Notes: a model not told the origin generated them from the letters alone. A DNA stretch of 64,000 nt from JAGTVG01 sp963699805 (GCA_963699805.1 CAVOVH010000003.1:62001-126000), one strand, 5' to 3'; positions 17,369 to 27,735 are shown, numbered from the stretch's first letter. Numbers and translations: made by a program.

Positions 17369-17989
17369 ATGAAATATTTATGGCCATCAGTTTTTGTAAT
17401 TGCCCTACTCATCCTGGTCTATACTTTTCTTCTTTCCGGAAAGGATCAGAAAGAAGAATACCGGCAATCCATTCTGGAAGTAAGGGAAAAGGTTGCTGAA
17501 TTTATGAAAAACAACCCCGATTCACCCTTCCGTAAAAAAGGGGAGGTGGAATTCAAAGGACTTAATTACTTTGATGTGGATCCTGCCTTTAAAGTAGAGG
17601 CAAAAATAACCCGGCTTGATCACCCTGAACAGATCATGTTGACCCTGAGCGACGGAAGCCTTGAAAAATATTTCAAATATGCCATCGCCGAATTTGAATT
17701 ATCGGGCCAACCTCAACGGCTGGTGCTGTTGAAATCTGAAGAATACTGGAATGAGGACTGGGTTTTCCTGCCTTTCTATGATGAAACAAGCACCCATGAA
17801 TCCTATGGGGGAGGGAGATTCCTCGAAATCACCTATACCGGTGGTCCGGTGGCTACCATTGATTTTAATCTTTGCTATAATCCCTATTGTGCCTATACGG
17901 ATACCTATAGGTGCCCCTTTCCACCTCCGGAGAATCAGCTTACTATCAAAGTGATGGCAGGTGAAAAAATTTACAGGGAAGCTCATTAA
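17369..17989 (+). CDS. DUF1684 domain protein with membrane anchor
   Basis: 206 residues from the ATG at 17369 (a TTG two codons upstream is less likely). An N-terminal hydrophobic helix (about 5-22) anchors or exports it. The rest is the DUF1684 fold, with the hallmark CYNPYCAYTD and CPFPPPEN motif near the C terminus and a preceding GGRFLEI segment. The function of DUF1684 is unknown; it is found in many secreted Bacteroidota and actinobacterial proteins. It follows radC by 27 nt and may share its transcript. Confidence 0.82.
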   Translation: MKYLWPSVFVIALLILVYTFLLSGKDQKEEYRQSILEVREKVAEFMKNNPDSPFRKKGEVEFKGLNYFDVDPAFKVEAKITRLDHPEQIMLTLSDGSLEKYFKYAIAEFELSGQPQRLVLLKSEEYWNEDWVFLPFYDETSTHESYGGGRFLEITYTGGPVATIDFNLCYNPYCAYTDTYRCPFPPPENQLTIKVMAGEKIYREAH

Positions 17990-18057
17990 CTTAGGGTCAA
18001 TGAGGGTATAAACGTTTCAAATGATTAATTTTACGGCTCGTTTTTGAAATTCCGATT

Positions 18058-20472
18058 ATGAAAATATCCTATAACTGGCTGAAGGAATACATCGATATAG
18101 ACATAGATCCTGATTCTCTGGGTAAATTATTGACAAATACAGGCCTCGAAGTGGAGGGAATTGAAAAATACGACGAAATCAAAGGCAGCCTGGATGGATT
18201 GATCGTGGGAGAAGTGATTACCTGCCACGAACACCCCAATGCTGACAGACTGAGTGTAACCACCGTGGACATTGGTAATGGCCGGATGGTACCGATCATC
18301 TGTGGGGCACCTAACGTTGCCAAAGGCCAGAAAGTAGTGGTGGCACCTGTCGGAGCCACCCTGCATCCTTTCTCTGGGGATCCTTTTGAAATTAAAAGAA
18401 CCAAAATACGGGGAGAGATTTCAGAAGGGATGATCTGTGCCGAAGATGAAATTGGACTTGGCGATGACCACAGTGGGATTATGATCCTGGAAACCCAGTT
18501 GCCAAATGGTACTCCCGTTTCAAATCATTTCAATCCCTACAGGGATTATGTATTTGAAATTGGCCTGACCCCTAACCGGTCAGATGCCACCTCCCACATC
18601 GGGGTCGCCCGGGACATACGTGCCATCACTTCAAAAAAAGTGAACTGGCCATCGGTGGAGAAATTCAAAATTGACAACCATGATCTTCCGATCGAAGTGA
18701 TCGTTGAAAATAAAGAGGCCTGTCCGAGATATTCCGGTATAACCATTTCCGGTGTCACCATTGGAGAATCACCCAGGTGGTTGAAAAACAAACTCAGATC
18801 GATCGGTCTTTCTTCCATTAATAACGTGGTGGACATCACCAATTTTGTCCTGCATGAAATGGGTCAGCCCCTGCACGCATTCGATGCTGATAAGATCACG
18901 GGCCGGCAGGTGATAGTCAAAACTATGGAATCCGGTTCCCGTTTTACCACCCTCGACGAGGTAGAAAGGATATTACTTGACCATGATCTGATGATCTGCA
19001 ATGCCTCAGAAGGCATGTGCATTGCCGGTGTTTTTGGTGGAATAAAATCAGGCGTTACAGAAAAAACAAAAAATATCTTCCTGGAAAGCGCCTATTTCTC
19101 CCCGGATTACATCCGTAGAACGGCCCAGTATCACGAGTTAAAAACGGATGCATCCTTCAGGTTTGAAAGAGGAACAGACCCTGAGATTACCGTTTATGCA
19201 TTGAAGAGGGCCGCCATGCTGATCAGGGAACTTTCAGGCGGTACCATTTCCTCCGAAATAATAGATGTTTATCCGGATCCTGTCTCGCCATTTGAAGTGC
19301 GGGTAAAATACAGTCATGTGGACCGGCTGATTGGTAATCCCATGCCAAAAGATCAAATAAAAAATATACTTCGGCTACTCGATATCAGGGTGGAAGCGGA
19401 AGATGAACATGGATTTTCAGCCATTGTTCCGCCGTATCGAGCCGATGTACAGAGGGAGGCGGATGTGATCGAGGAATTGCTGCGGATATATGGATATGAT
19501 AGGATCAGGCTGACCGATCGGATCAGCAGCGATTTTCTCGCTGAATTCCCCGAGAAAGATCCGATCCAGATGGAAGGGAGACTCAGCGATCTGCTGGCCG
19601 CCATCGGTTTCTTTGAAATACAGACCAACTCGCTTACCTCTCCCCGGTATGCGGAAAATATCCTGGCTTTCGATCAGAGGCAGAATATCGAGATCCTGAA
19701 TAAGCTCAGTGAAGAATTAGGTGTACTGAGGCAGAGTTTATTATTTACCGGCCTGGAGGTGGTTGCCTACAACATCAACCATAAACAAAAAGATCTGAAA
19801 TTTTTTGAGATGGGGAAAACCTATCGCTATTCGGATGGCAAATATCTGGAAGCTAATCAATTATGCTTACTTATGACCGGGAATTCAGAATCCGAAAACT
19901 GGATCAGAACCACCCGTCAGGTTGAATTTCATGATCTTTATGAGGTAATTCAAAAAATATTACATAAATTTAATATCGTCGGTTATCAGCTGGATTTTGA
20001 TCAAAATAAAATTTTTAGAGAGAGTGTAAGTCTCTTTGTAAAAGACAAAAATCTGGTTACATTTGGCTGGTTGTCTAAAAATGTTTTGCAACAAACCGAG
20101 ATTAAACAGGACGTTCTTTCCGGTATTTTTGATTGGGACTATTTTTCCTTGTTGGCTTCGAAAGAAATTACTATTGAAGAGGTGTCAAAATATCCTGAAG
20201 TCAGGCGGGATCTTTCGCTGGTCATAGACAAGTCAGTAACTTTTAATGATATTCTGAAAATAGTCAGAAAAAGAGAAAACCAACTCGTTAGACGAATCAA
20301 TGTTTTTGATTATTATGAAGGAGACAAAATCGAAAAGTCGAAGAAAGCCTACGCCATGAGCTTTATTCTTCAGGACAGGACCAAAACACTAACGGACAAG
20401 ATCATTGATAAAACAATGAATCATCTGATGCAATCATTCGAAAATGAACTTGGGGCTATAATCAGAAAATAG
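18058..20472 (+). CDS. pheT: Phenylalanyl-tRNA synthetase beta subunit
   Basis: 804 residues, the full bacterial length. It begins MKISYNWLKEYID; an EMAP-type tRNA-binding domain covers about 43-150 (HPNADRLSV). B3/B4 editing and B5 domains follow in the middle, then the catalytic-like core and a C-terminal ferredoxin-fold anticodon-binding domain (SKYPEVRRDLSLVIDKSV onward). With PheS it charges tRNA-Phe. pheS is not in the window, as is usual in this phylum. It heads a run with the coiled-coil protein, zapA and rny. Confidence 0.97.
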   Translation: MKISYNWLKEYIDIDIDPDSLGKLLTNTGLEVEGIEKYDEIKGSLDGLIVGEVITCHEHPNADRLSVTTVDIGNGRMVPIICGAPNVAKGQKVVVAPVGATLHPFSGDPFEIKRTKIRGEISEGMICAEDEIGLGDDHSGIMILETQLPNGTPVSNHFNPYRDYVFEIGLTPNRSDATSHIGVARDIRAITSKKVNWPSVEKFKIDNHDLPIEVIVENKEACPRYSGITISGVTIGESPRWLKNKLRSIGLSSINNVVDITNFVLHEMGQPLHAFDADKITGRQVIVKTMESGSRFTTLDEVERILLDHDLMICNASEGMCIAGVFGGIKSGVTEKTKNIFLESAYFSPDYIRRTAQYHELKTDASFRFERGTDPEITVYALKRAAMLIRELSGGTISSEIIDVYPDPVSPFEVRVKYSHVDRLIGNPMPKDQIKNILRLLDIRVEAEDEHGFSAIVPPYRADVQREADVIEELLRIYGYDRIRLTDRISSDFLAEFPEKDPIQMEGRLSDLLAAIGFFEIQTNSLTSPRYAENILAFDQRQNIEILNKLSEELGVLRQSLLFTGLEVVAYNINHKQKDLKFFEMGKTYRYSDGKYLEANQLCLLMTGNSESENWIRTTRQVEFHDLYEVIQKILHKFNIVGYQLDFDQNKIFRESVSLFVKDKNLVTFGWLSKNVLQQTEIKQDVLSGIFDWDYFSLLASKEITIEEVSKYPEVRRDLSLVIDKSVTFNDILKIVRKRENQLVRRINVFDYYEGDKIEKSKKAYAMSFILQDRTKTLTDKIIDKTMNHLMQSFENELGAIIRK

Positions 20473-20475
20473 AAC

Positions 20476-20775
20476 ATGAACAAAGAAAAACTCAGTTTAA
20501 GTATCTCTAATTTAGAAAGGAGAATTAAAATTCTTGTAAATGATTATCACAACCTGAACCAGGAAATAGCCTCCCTGAAGGTTGAAAATAATGAGTTGAA
20601 AGAACTGATTAGAAAAAAGGATTTGCAAATAATTGATTTTCAAAATAAATATAAAATTAGTAAAATTGTTAGGAATGTAAGGGATGGAGAAACTGATCAT
20701 TCTGAATTAAAAAATCTGTTAAACGAATACATTAGGGAAATAGATAAATGTATCTTGCATTTAACGCAGGCATAA
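20476..20775 (+). CDS. Small coiled-coil protein between pheT and zapA
   Basis: A 99-residue acidic/basic, helix-only protein starting 3 nt after pheT. Leucines and isoleucines are spaced as in a coiled coil over about 4-55 (LSLSISNLERRIK, LKVENNELKELIRKKD). No domain is recognised. Its position just before zapA hints at a divisome partner like ZapB, but there is no sequence proof. It is probably co-transcribed and translationally coupled with pheT. Confidence 0.75.
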   Translation: MNKEKLSLSISNLERRIKILVNDYHNLNQEIASLKVENNELKELIRKKDLQIIDFQNKYKISKIVRNVRDGETDHSELKNLLNEYIREIDKCILHLTQA

Positions 20776-20788
20776 AAATATAAAAAGA

Positions 20789-21079
20789 ATGCGAGAGCTG
20801 TCTATAAAAATTAAAATAGCCGATAGGGAATATCCCATGAAAGTTGATCCTGACGATGAGGAGAGAATCAGAAAAGCGGGAAGGATCATCAATGATAAAC
20901 TTAAATATTACGCAAAACAATTCGGGATCGATGATAAACAAGATCTCCTGGCAATGGTCGCCTTTGATATACTGGTCGACAGAAGTCAGAAAGAGGAGGT
21001 TGATGTAATAAATGATGAAACCATACTTGAAAAGGTGAATAGTTTAAACGATATACTGTCTTCGGTATCCCAACCCTGA
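20789..21079 (+). CDS. zapA: Cell division protein ZapA
   Basis: A 96-residue protein with the ZapA opening (MRELSIKIKIADREYPMKVD), the EERIRKAGRIINDKL helix and a C-terminal coiled coil. ZapA tethers and bundles FtsZ filaments at midcell. The length is normal. It is 13 nt from the coiled-coil gene and 58 nt from rny, an order seen across Bacteroidota. The gap to rny is too short for a 6S RNA gene. Confidence 0.88.
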   Translation: MRELSIKIKIADREYPMKVDPDDEERIRKAGRIINDKLKYYAKQFGIDDKQDLLAMVAFDILVDRSQKEEVDVINDETILEKVNSLNDILSSVSQP

Positions 21080-21137
21080 TATACAATTTTTTAATCAGAT
21101 AATCCCTCTCCAGCCCTTTTATAAATAAGGGAAAATA

Positions 21138-22703
21138 ATGGATAATATTGCAATTCTTGTGATCACCGGAGTTGTATCCATAGTCATCGGAGCGGTGGCT
21201 GGATATGTATTCTTCCGGAAAGTGCTGAAAAAATATGAGAAGGAAGCCAAAGAAAAAGCAAATCTCATCATTAAGGAAGCGGAAATAAATGCCGAAAACA
21301 TCAAAAAGGATAAGATCCTTGAGGCCAAGGAAAAGTTTCTCAAGTTAAAGGCAGAATTCGAAGATGAGGCCAACAAAAAGAAAAACCTCATCATCAGCAA
21401 TGAAACCAAACTGAAACAAAGGGAACAGAATATCTCCAAACAGATGGAACAGGTTCAGCGAAAAGAAGCCGAGCTGGACAGCATGAAGGAGAATCTTTCC
21501 GCTCAGCTGGAAATAGTTAAAAAGCGAAGGAATGAACTTGATAAGGTACGACTCGAACAAGTGACCGCCCTCGAAAAAATAGCCAATCTATCCAAGGATG
21601 AAGCCCTTGAGAAAATGATGGAAACCCTGAAAGATGAGGCGCAAACCCATGCATCTTCCTATATCAAGGACATTATGGAGGAAGCCAAATTGTCGGCCAA
21701 CCGGGAGGCAAAAAACCTCATTATTAAAACTCTTCAGAGAACTGCCACTGAACATACCATAGAAAACTGTGTCTCCGTTTTCAACATTGAAAGTGATGAT
21801 ATCAAAGGTAAGATCATCGGCCGGGAAGGGCGGAATATACGTGCACTGGAAGCGATCACTGGAGTTGAGATCATCGTTGACGATACACCCGAAGCCATCA
21901 TCATTTCTGGATTCGACCCGGTCCGCCGGGAGATCGCCAGGTTATCCTTACACCGCCTGGTAGCGGATGGCAGGATCCATCCGGCACGCATCGAAGAAGT
22001 GGTCGCCAAAACCCAGAAAAATATCGAAGATGAGATTGTGGAATTAGGAGAACGTACTGTCATTGACCTGGGCGTGCATGGTCTTCATCCCGAACTCATC
22101 AAAATGGTGGGCCGCATGCGCTTCCGTTCCTCTTATGGTCAGAATCTACTCCAGCATTCCAGGGAAGTGGCCAAGTTATGCGCCACCCTGGCATCAGAAC
22201 TTGGCCTCAATGCCAAACTGGCCAAAAGGGCAGGTTTGCTGCATGATATTGGCAAAGTCTATCCGGACGAGCCTGATCAACCCCATGCCATTGTCGGAAT
22301 GGAACTGGCTAAAAAATACAAAGAACACCCCGATGTTTGCAATGCCATTGGCGCCCATCATGATGAAGTCGAGATGACAGCGATGATCTCTCCGCTCATC
22401 CAGATCTCCGATTCCATATCTGGTGCCCGGCCAGGTGCCCGACGGGAGGTCATGGAATCCTATATCAAACGGCTACAGGAACTGGAAGAACTCGCCTTAA
22501 GCTTTGAAGGAGTCAATAAATGCTATGCCATCCAGGCTGGCCGTGAATTACGGGTCCTGGTGGATGCCGAAACTGTCTCTGATGAACAATCAGGAAAACT
22601 CTCATTTGAGATCTCCCAGAAAATTGAGAAGGATATGCAATACCCCGGGCAGATCAAGGTAACGGTGATCCGGGAAACCCGGTCTGTATCCTTTGCCAAA
22701 TAG
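21138..22703 (+). CDS. rny: Ribonuclease Y
   Basis: 521 residues: an N-terminal membrane helix (about 4-24), a long charged coiled coil to about 200, a KH domain with GREGRN (228-233) and an HD domain with H340 and H369-D370. RNase Y is a membrane-bound endoribonuclease that starts mRNA decay. All key residues are present. It is the last gene of the pheT run, followed by a strong terminator. Confidence 0.96.
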   Translation: MDNIAILVITGVVSIVIGAVAGYVFFRKVLKKYEKEAKEKANLIIKEAEINAENIKKDKILEAKEKFLKLKAEFEDEANKKKNLIISNETKLKQREQNISKQMEQVQRKEAELDSMKENLSAQLEIVKKRRNELDKVRLEQVTALEKIANLSKDEALEKMMETLKDEAQTHASSYIKDIMEEAKLSANREAKNLIIKTLQRTATEHTIENCVSVFNIESDDIKGKIIGREGRNIRALEAITGVEIIVDDTPEAIIISGFDPVRREIARLSLHRLVADGRIHPARIEEVVAKTQKNIEDEIVELGERTVIDLGVHGLHPELIKMVGRMRFRSSYGQNLLQHSREVAKLCATLASELGLNAKLAKRAGLLHDIGKVYPDEPDQPHAIVGMELAKKYKEHPDVCNAIGAHHDEVEMTAMISPLIQISDSISGARPGARREVMESYIKRLQELEELALSFEGVNKCYAIQAGRELRVLVDAETVSDEQSGKLSFEISQKIEKDMQYPGQIKVTVIRETRSVSFAK

Positions 22704-22731
22704 GAAAATCCACTGAATAAATAATATTAAA

Positions 22732-22765
22732 AAAAAAGGCTGTCAAGAACAAGACAGCCTTTTTT
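22732..22765 (+). terminator. Intrinsic terminator after rny
   Basis: A perfect 9-bp stem AAGGCTGTC/GACAGCCTT with an 8-nt loop, extended by flanking A and T runs. The T-run continues to 22765. The A-run makes it possibly two-way, which could also stop transcription of the lipoprotein gene on the other strand. Confidence 0.85.
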
Positions 22766-22935
22766 GATTGAGATGATAACAGTCAGTTTAAAAAGTATCT
22801 AATTACTGATGATTGATCAGCGACAAAAAAATGACAAAAATTGCATCAAAATCTTACATAAGCCAGGTGCCACATTCCAAAGGCATCCCCATCCATTCCG
22901 TACATGAAACCTGAAGGTTACCCGCTTATTTTTAT

Positions 22936-23997
22936 CTATATCAAACTATTAAATCCATCAAAGAGAGGTTTTACCAACTCATCCGCGGAAATGCGCGTTT
23001 TATCCTCTACTTCAATAAAGTATTTCATGGTACCCGGGATAACATGTTCCCCTTCCGTCTGAAAATCGATGTAAAGTTTCCCCAGTTTCCGGCTTCCCTG
23101 GTAAACAGACATTTGTACAGCAGTTTCTTTGTCATGTTTCTCGATTTCCACATTGGAAAAATCAAACGATCCATCCAGTTTCAGCTCCCTGTACTTGATA
23201 TAACCAGAAGTTTTGCCCGTGAAAGCAAATCCATCGTAGGGTGTGAAATTGATATTGTTTTTTGCAATCAGGAAATAGGACGATAAAATGGGTGCCCCCT
23301 GTTTTTTCCAGATGGAATTGATCTGCATAACTCCATTGTTTTGCGTCAGGTCCATGGACAATTCAAATGGATTGATAACCGTTTCCATGTTAACCGTTTT
23401 TAAATATCCCTCAGCATCGAAGACGGCCTTATATTGAATGGTCATTTCTGTATTTCCATTAACAGTCAATTCCGATTCAAGGGCAGTGACTTTGATGAGT
23501 GAACCTGTGGAAGGATTTATGGTCCCTGTCAGATCAACCTCAGCATATTGGAATATTATTATGGTAGCGTTGTTTTCCTGGTCATCCAGTGTAGCAGGGA
23601 AATCAAGCTGGATATAGTCAACTTCTTCATCAGATCTGATAAATTGCTTCATGACATCATCCCAATGATAAACTCCAAGATTCTCGGCAAAATTGAAATG
23701 TTCAGATTCAACTGATCCGTCTGCTTTCCTCAAATTGCCATAATAAAAGGACAGGTTATCTATTCTCAGATTAAGGGGAAGCTGAAAAATATTATCCGAA
23801 AGTATAGAAAAGGATTCCATGGCGACCATGCCAGTCGTTTGCTGGATATCGGCCCTATCTGTGCTCAATTGAGCAACATAATCCTGGATAACTAAATTCA
23901 CATCTTTTTCAGCGGATGGTGCAACCTCATCATCATTTACGCATCCTGTCATGATAAAAATAACAGTAAATGCCACAATCCATAATTTCTTCATCAT
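22936..23997 (-). CDS. Predicted lipoprotein, unknown function
   Basis: A 353-residue protein with a lipoprotein signal (MMKKLWIVAFTVIFIMTGC, lipobox cysteine at about 19) followed by acidic VNDDE, so it should be lipidated and exported. The rest is rich in beta strands: alternating hydrophobic stretches with T/N/D turns, and no recognised domain. It resembles Bacteroidota lipoproteins of unknown role. It stands alone; upstream is a 400-nt non-coding gap. Confidence 0.75.
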   Translation of the reverse strand: MMKKLWIVAFTVIFIMTGCVNDDEVAPSAEKDVNLVIQDYVAQLSTDRADIQQTTGMVAMESFSILSDNIFQLPLNLRIDNLSFYYGNLRKADGSVESEHFNFAENLGVYHWDDVMKQFIRSDEEVDYIQLDFPATLDDQENNATIIIFQYAEVDLTGTINPSTGSLIKVTALESELTVNGNTEMTIQYKAVFDAEGYLKTVNMETVINPFELSMDLTQNNGVMQINSIWKKQGAPILSSYFLIAKNNINFTPYDGFAFTGKTSGYIKYRELKLDGSFDFSNVEIEKHDKETAVQMSVYQGSRKLGKLYIDFQTEGEHVIPGTMKYFIEVEDKTRISADELVKPLFDGFNSLI

Positions 23998-24405
23998 TTC
24001 AACCTATTTGATCATGAATTAAAATTCGTGGATTTTATCGGGGATAACGAACCATCCGAGGGTGTTTTATTACATGGGTAATAAAATCGTAAGTATAAAA
24101 AATAAGCACAATTACAGTGCTTTTGTTAAACCATTACTTTAACCTTATATAAAGTGGAGGATTCCCTCAGAGGCAAGGTATTTGCAGACTAAGTAGTTGA
24201 TATTCAACAAATACCAGGGCAGTTTATCTGAAAAAAGATGATTAGCAACTCGACCCAACAGGGTGAGCAGGAAAAATGAGTGAACCGGAGGTCAGATCAG
24301 CATTTTTCTTACAACCGGAAATCACTGTTTTTAGTGGTATTGCAAGGTCATTTTGCCTGCGGTCTAAAAATCGTCCGGGAAAATCGATTGAATAAAACCA
24401 GATGA
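23998..24405. other. Non-coding interval with one possible hairpin
   Basis: No gene. An inverted repeat AGGAAAAATG/CATTTTTCTT (24269-24278/24301-24310, 22-nt loop) lies about 95 nt after the sucD stop on its strand, and could weakly end that transcript or be neutral. Otherwise featureless. Confidence 0.35.
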
Positions 24406-25278
24406 TCAGTTTTTCAGTGCTTTTACCATGGTCTCTCCAATATTTGCCGGAGAATCCGCCACTTGGATACCGCAGGCACGCATGATCTTCATTTTTGCTT
24501 CCGCGGTATCTGCTGCCCCACCTATGATGGCTCCAGCATGACCCATCCTGCGACCGGGAGGGGCAGTCTGTCCGGCAATAAATCCTACTACGGGTTTTGT
24601 TCCAAACGCTTTAATATATTCAGCCGCCTCGGCTTCCATGTTCCCGCCAATTTCACCGATCATGATGATCCCCTCGGTTTCAGGATCTTCCATCAGCATT
24701 TTGACAGCATCCTTGGTCGTGGTCCCAATGATGGGATCTCCCCCAATTCCGATACAGGTGGATTGACCCAACCCTGCCTTGGTGACCTGATCTACTGCCT
24801 CGTAGGTTAAGGTGCCAGATCTGGAAACAATCCCGATGGATCCTTTTTTATGAATAAATCCAGGCATGATCCCAACTTTGGCTTCCTCGGGAGTGATCAC
24901 TCCAGGACAGTTGGGTCCGACCAAAACCGCATTTTTGCCTGCCAGATAATTTTTGACAGTGATCATGTCCCGGATAGGTATCCCTTCGGTAATGGTCACG
25001 ATCACATGAATCCCGGCATCTGCAGCCTCCATGATCGCATCCGCCGCAAATGCAGGAGGAACAAAAATCACGGTAACATCTGCTCCAGTCTGGTTCACTG
25101 CTTCCTGTACCGTATCGAATACAGGGCGGTCAAGATGAGTCTGTCCTCCTTTTCCGGGAGTGACCCCCCCCACCACCTGGGTACCATACTCAATCATTTG
25201 TTCCGCATGAAAAGTGCCTTCTGAACCAGTAAATCCCTGGACGATCACTTTTGAATTTTTATTGACTAATACGCTCAT
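24406..25278 (-). CDS. sucD: Succinyl-CoA synthetase alpha subunit
   Basis: 290 residues, full length. It has the CoA-binding Rossmann part (QGFTGSEGTFHAEQ near 14-27) and the phosphohistidine loop GHAGAIIGG with H247. The alpha/beta enzyme converts succinyl-CoA to succinate with ATP or GTP formation in the citric acid cycle. sucC is not next to it, so the two subunits are encoded apart here. ATG start with a complete promoter 17 nt upstream. Confidence 0.96.
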   Translation of the reverse strand: MSVLVNKNSKVIVQGFTGSEGTFHAEQMIEYGTQVVGGVTPGKGGQTHLDRPVFDTVQEAVNQTGADVTVIFVPPAFAADAIMEAADAGIHVIVTITEGIPIRDMITVKNYLAGKNAVLVGPNCPGVITPEEAKVGIMPGFIHKKGSIGIVSRSGTLTYEAVDQVTKAGLGQSTCIGIGGDPIIGTTTKDAVKMLMEDPETEGIIMIGEIGGNMEAEAAEYIKAFGTKPVVGFIAGQTAPPGRRMGHAGAIIGGAADTAEAKMKIMRACGIQVADSPANIGETMVKALKN

Positions 25279-25294
25279 GTAAATCAGGTTTGCG

Positions 25295-25325
25295 CAAAAA
25301 TACAGTTTTATATTTCTAGGGCAAA
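25295..25325 (-). promoter_or_regulatory. Promoter of sucD (-33 TTTG, -7 TATTTTTG)
   Basis: On the minus strand TTTG (25322-25325) is 19 nt upstream of TATTTTTG (25295-25302), a full match to the Bacteroidetes pattern. The leader would be about 10 nt. Confidence 0.65.
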
Positions 25326-25356
25326 AAGAAATTAAGCGAAAGTACGGGACACATTC

Positions 25357-27735
25357 TCATTCATAACGAAGGGAATCAACAGGATTTTGAATGGCGGCTT
25401 TGATTGCGTGATAGCTAACAGACATCATCAATATGATAAAAATTACCAGCGCTGCCAGTAAAAATTCATGGGCCCCAATATTAATTCTGTATGCAAATCC
25501 ATTCAACCATTCTTTCATAATAAAAACTGTTAATGGCACAGATATAAGAAAGCCAATGAATACAAGAGACGTAAATCCCCTGACCAATAATCTGAAGATT
25601 TCAACCGAGGAGGATCCCATCACCTTCCTGATACCTATCTCTTTAGTTCTTACCTGGGCTTCAAATATAGAAAGGCCAAATAATCCCAGACAAGCTATTA
25701 AAATCGCCAGTAAAGTAAAACCGGCGAATAATTTACCTGCCTTACGTTCATTTTTATACAGGTTGTCAAATGATTCATCCAGAAAAAGATAATCAAACAA
25801 TCTACCCGGAATCATTTCTTCCCATTTTTCTTCAATATAATTCATGGTAGTCATGACATCTCCCTCTCCCAACCGTATGATAAGGTTTCTCATGAACGAT
25901 TCATCGAGATTAAATACCAGTGGTTCAACCTGATTTTTAAGAGAGGTAAAATGAAAATCCTCCACCACCCCGATACAGATTCCTTCCCCTCCAGAGATAT
26001 ATATTTTTTTCCCTATGCATTCCTCAGGCTCCCAGTCAAGCATCTTGGCTGTGGTTTGGTTGATAATATATCTTTTGCTATCAGATACTTTATCTGTTTC
26101 AATAAAATTCCTTCCTGCAATCAGATTAACACCCAATGCATCCAGAATTTCAGGTTCAGAACGCCATTGCCAGATCAGACTTTCTTCACTCTCATCCATA
26201 GCTTCCGTTCTTATACTTTGACCTCCGGAAGTCCGCGTGGGATATGCGGAACATATCGAAACGGATCGAATGTTACTGTGTTGTTTTAATTGATCTTTTA
26301 AGGTAAACATCATCATCTTGTCAGTAATATTAAATAATGGCAGGACAAGAACATGATCCTTATCGAAACCCAACTTTGTATGACTCATGTAGTTGATCTG
26401 CTTGTAGACAATCAGCGTTCCAACGATCAATCCGATGGAAATTACAAACTGAAAAACAACCAGTGATTTTCTTGCCAGAATGCCGGATGCAGATTTTTTA
26501 AAGGAGCTTCTCATCACCTGGATCGGATGAAAAGAAGTTAAAATAAATGCCGGGTAGGTCCCGGCAACCAATGACAGGATTAAACTGGAAATAATAAATA
26601 AAAAGAGGGTATTGGGACTCAATAATTCGGCATTTAATATTTGCCGATCCAGCATCTGGTTGATGCTGGAACCGATGAAAGTGAGAATCAATATGGAAAG
26701 GATGATTGAAAGAAAAGTAATTACGAAAGATTCAACCAGGAACTGAAAAATTAATTGTTTCCTGGTCCCCCCCATCATTTTCCGAAGCCCGACTTCTTTA
26801 GCCCTTTCAAGAGATTTTGAAGTAGAAAGGTTGATATAATTCACGCAGGCAATTAAGACAATAAAGACTGCTATCAGGATAAAGGCATAAACCTGATCCA
26901 TATCTCCAACAGGACTAGGCTCAAAGTCCCCCCGGGAATAAAGGTGAATTTTCAGGAGCGGAAAAAGCGTATAACTCATGCCTGAATTTTTCACCCATTC
27001 ATTTCCATCGGTTTGAATGATATCCGCAATTTTCTGTTCAATAAATGATGGGCTGGTTCCTGAAGTTAAAAGAAGATATGTATAATAATTGGCCCCTCCC
27101 CATGATAATTCACGATTGATGGTAGATGATATTGCGCTTGCAATGATATTGGGTCTTATATGTGAATTTTCAGGGAAATCTTTATAAACACCCCGGATAA
27201 TAAAATTCTGTTCTTCGGATAAATAAAAAATTTTTCCAAGAACCTCCTTACTTTTAAAATATTTGATGGCTGTTTTTTCCGATATGATGGCATCTTCACG
27301 CTGCTTAAATACACCTTTGCCGCTTCCTCTGATAAAATCCACGGTAAATACATTAAATAGGGTTGAATCTGCAAAAAAGAAGTTATCCACCTTGAAATTC
27401 TCTTCTCCGATATAAATTACCGGATCCATGTTATATTGATAATAAAGCCTGACGAATTCCTCCACCTGCGGTACTTTTTCCTTTAAAACAGGTCCCAATA
27501 TATTGGGACTCACCGGACCTTCTTTTTCTTCACCACCCATGGTCATATGTAGATGGATCCTGTAAATTCGTTCTGCTTTTTTATGGAATTGATCATAAGA
27601 TAACTCATAATTAACATATGCCATTATAACGACAGCGGCCGCTATTCCACAGGAGAAACCCACAATGGTGATGATGGTACCTAAATAATTTCGGGTAAGG
27701 TTACGGATGGTTATCAAAAAGTAATTACGTAACAT
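25357..27735 (-). CDS. FtsX/MacB-type ABC transporter permease (copy 1 of 3)
   Basis: A 792-residue membrane protein with a duplicated layout: an N-terminal helix (about 19-42), a MacB-like periplasmic domain, a three-helix FtsX block with the SLERAKEVGLRKMMGG coupling motif, a second periplasmic domain, and a second FtsX block with VRTKEIGIRKVMGSSS. These are type VII ABC permeases that need a separate LolD/MacB-like ATPase, absent here. In the family they drive envelope transport or mechanotransmission rather than bulk pumping. Closest relative in the window is the next copy, which shares for example the SAYPTR-SGGQ segment. ATG start; 78 nt upstream of the sucD start region. Confidence 0.88.
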   Translation of the reverse strand: MLRNYFLITIRNLTRNYLGTIITIVGFSCGIAAAVVIMAYVNYELSYDQFHKKAERIYRIHLHMTMGGEEKEGPVSPNILGPVLKEKVPQVEEFVRLYYQYNMDPVIYIGEENFKVDNFFFADSTLFNVFTVDFIRGSGKGVFKQREDAIISEKTAIKYFKSKEVLGKIFYLSEEQNFIIRGVYKDFPENSHIRPNIIASAISSTINRELSWGGANYYTYLLLTSGTSPSFIEQKIADIIQTDGNEWVKNSGMSYTLFPLLKIHLYSRGDFEPSPVGDMDQVYAFILIAVFIVLIACVNYINLSTSKSLERAKEVGLRKMMGGTRKQLIFQFLVESFVITFLSIILSILILTFIGSSINQMLDRQILNAELLSPNTLFLFIISSLILSLVAGTYPAFILTSFHPIQVMRSSFKKSASGILARKSLVVFQFVISIGLIVGTLIVYKQINYMSHTKLGFDKDHVLVLPLFNITDKMMMFTLKDQLKQHSNIRSVSICSAYPTRTSGGQSIRTEAMDESEESLIWQWRSEPEILDALGVNLIAGRNFIETDKVSDSKRYIINQTTAKMLDWEPEECIGKKIYISGGEGICIGVVEDFHFTSLKNQVEPLVFNLDESFMRNLIIRLGEGDVMTTMNYIEEKWEEMIPGRLFDYLFLDESFDNLYKNERKAGKLFAGFTLLAILIACLGLFGLSIFEAQVRTKEIGIRKVMGSSSVEIFRLLVRGFTSLVFIGFLISVPLTVFIMKEWLNGFAYRINIGAHEFLLAALVIFIILMMSVSYHAIKAAIQNPVDSLRYE

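Noticed and set aside
21080..21137. Possible 6S RNA gene between zapA and rny, a common location
   Set aside because: The gap is only 58 nt, far too short.
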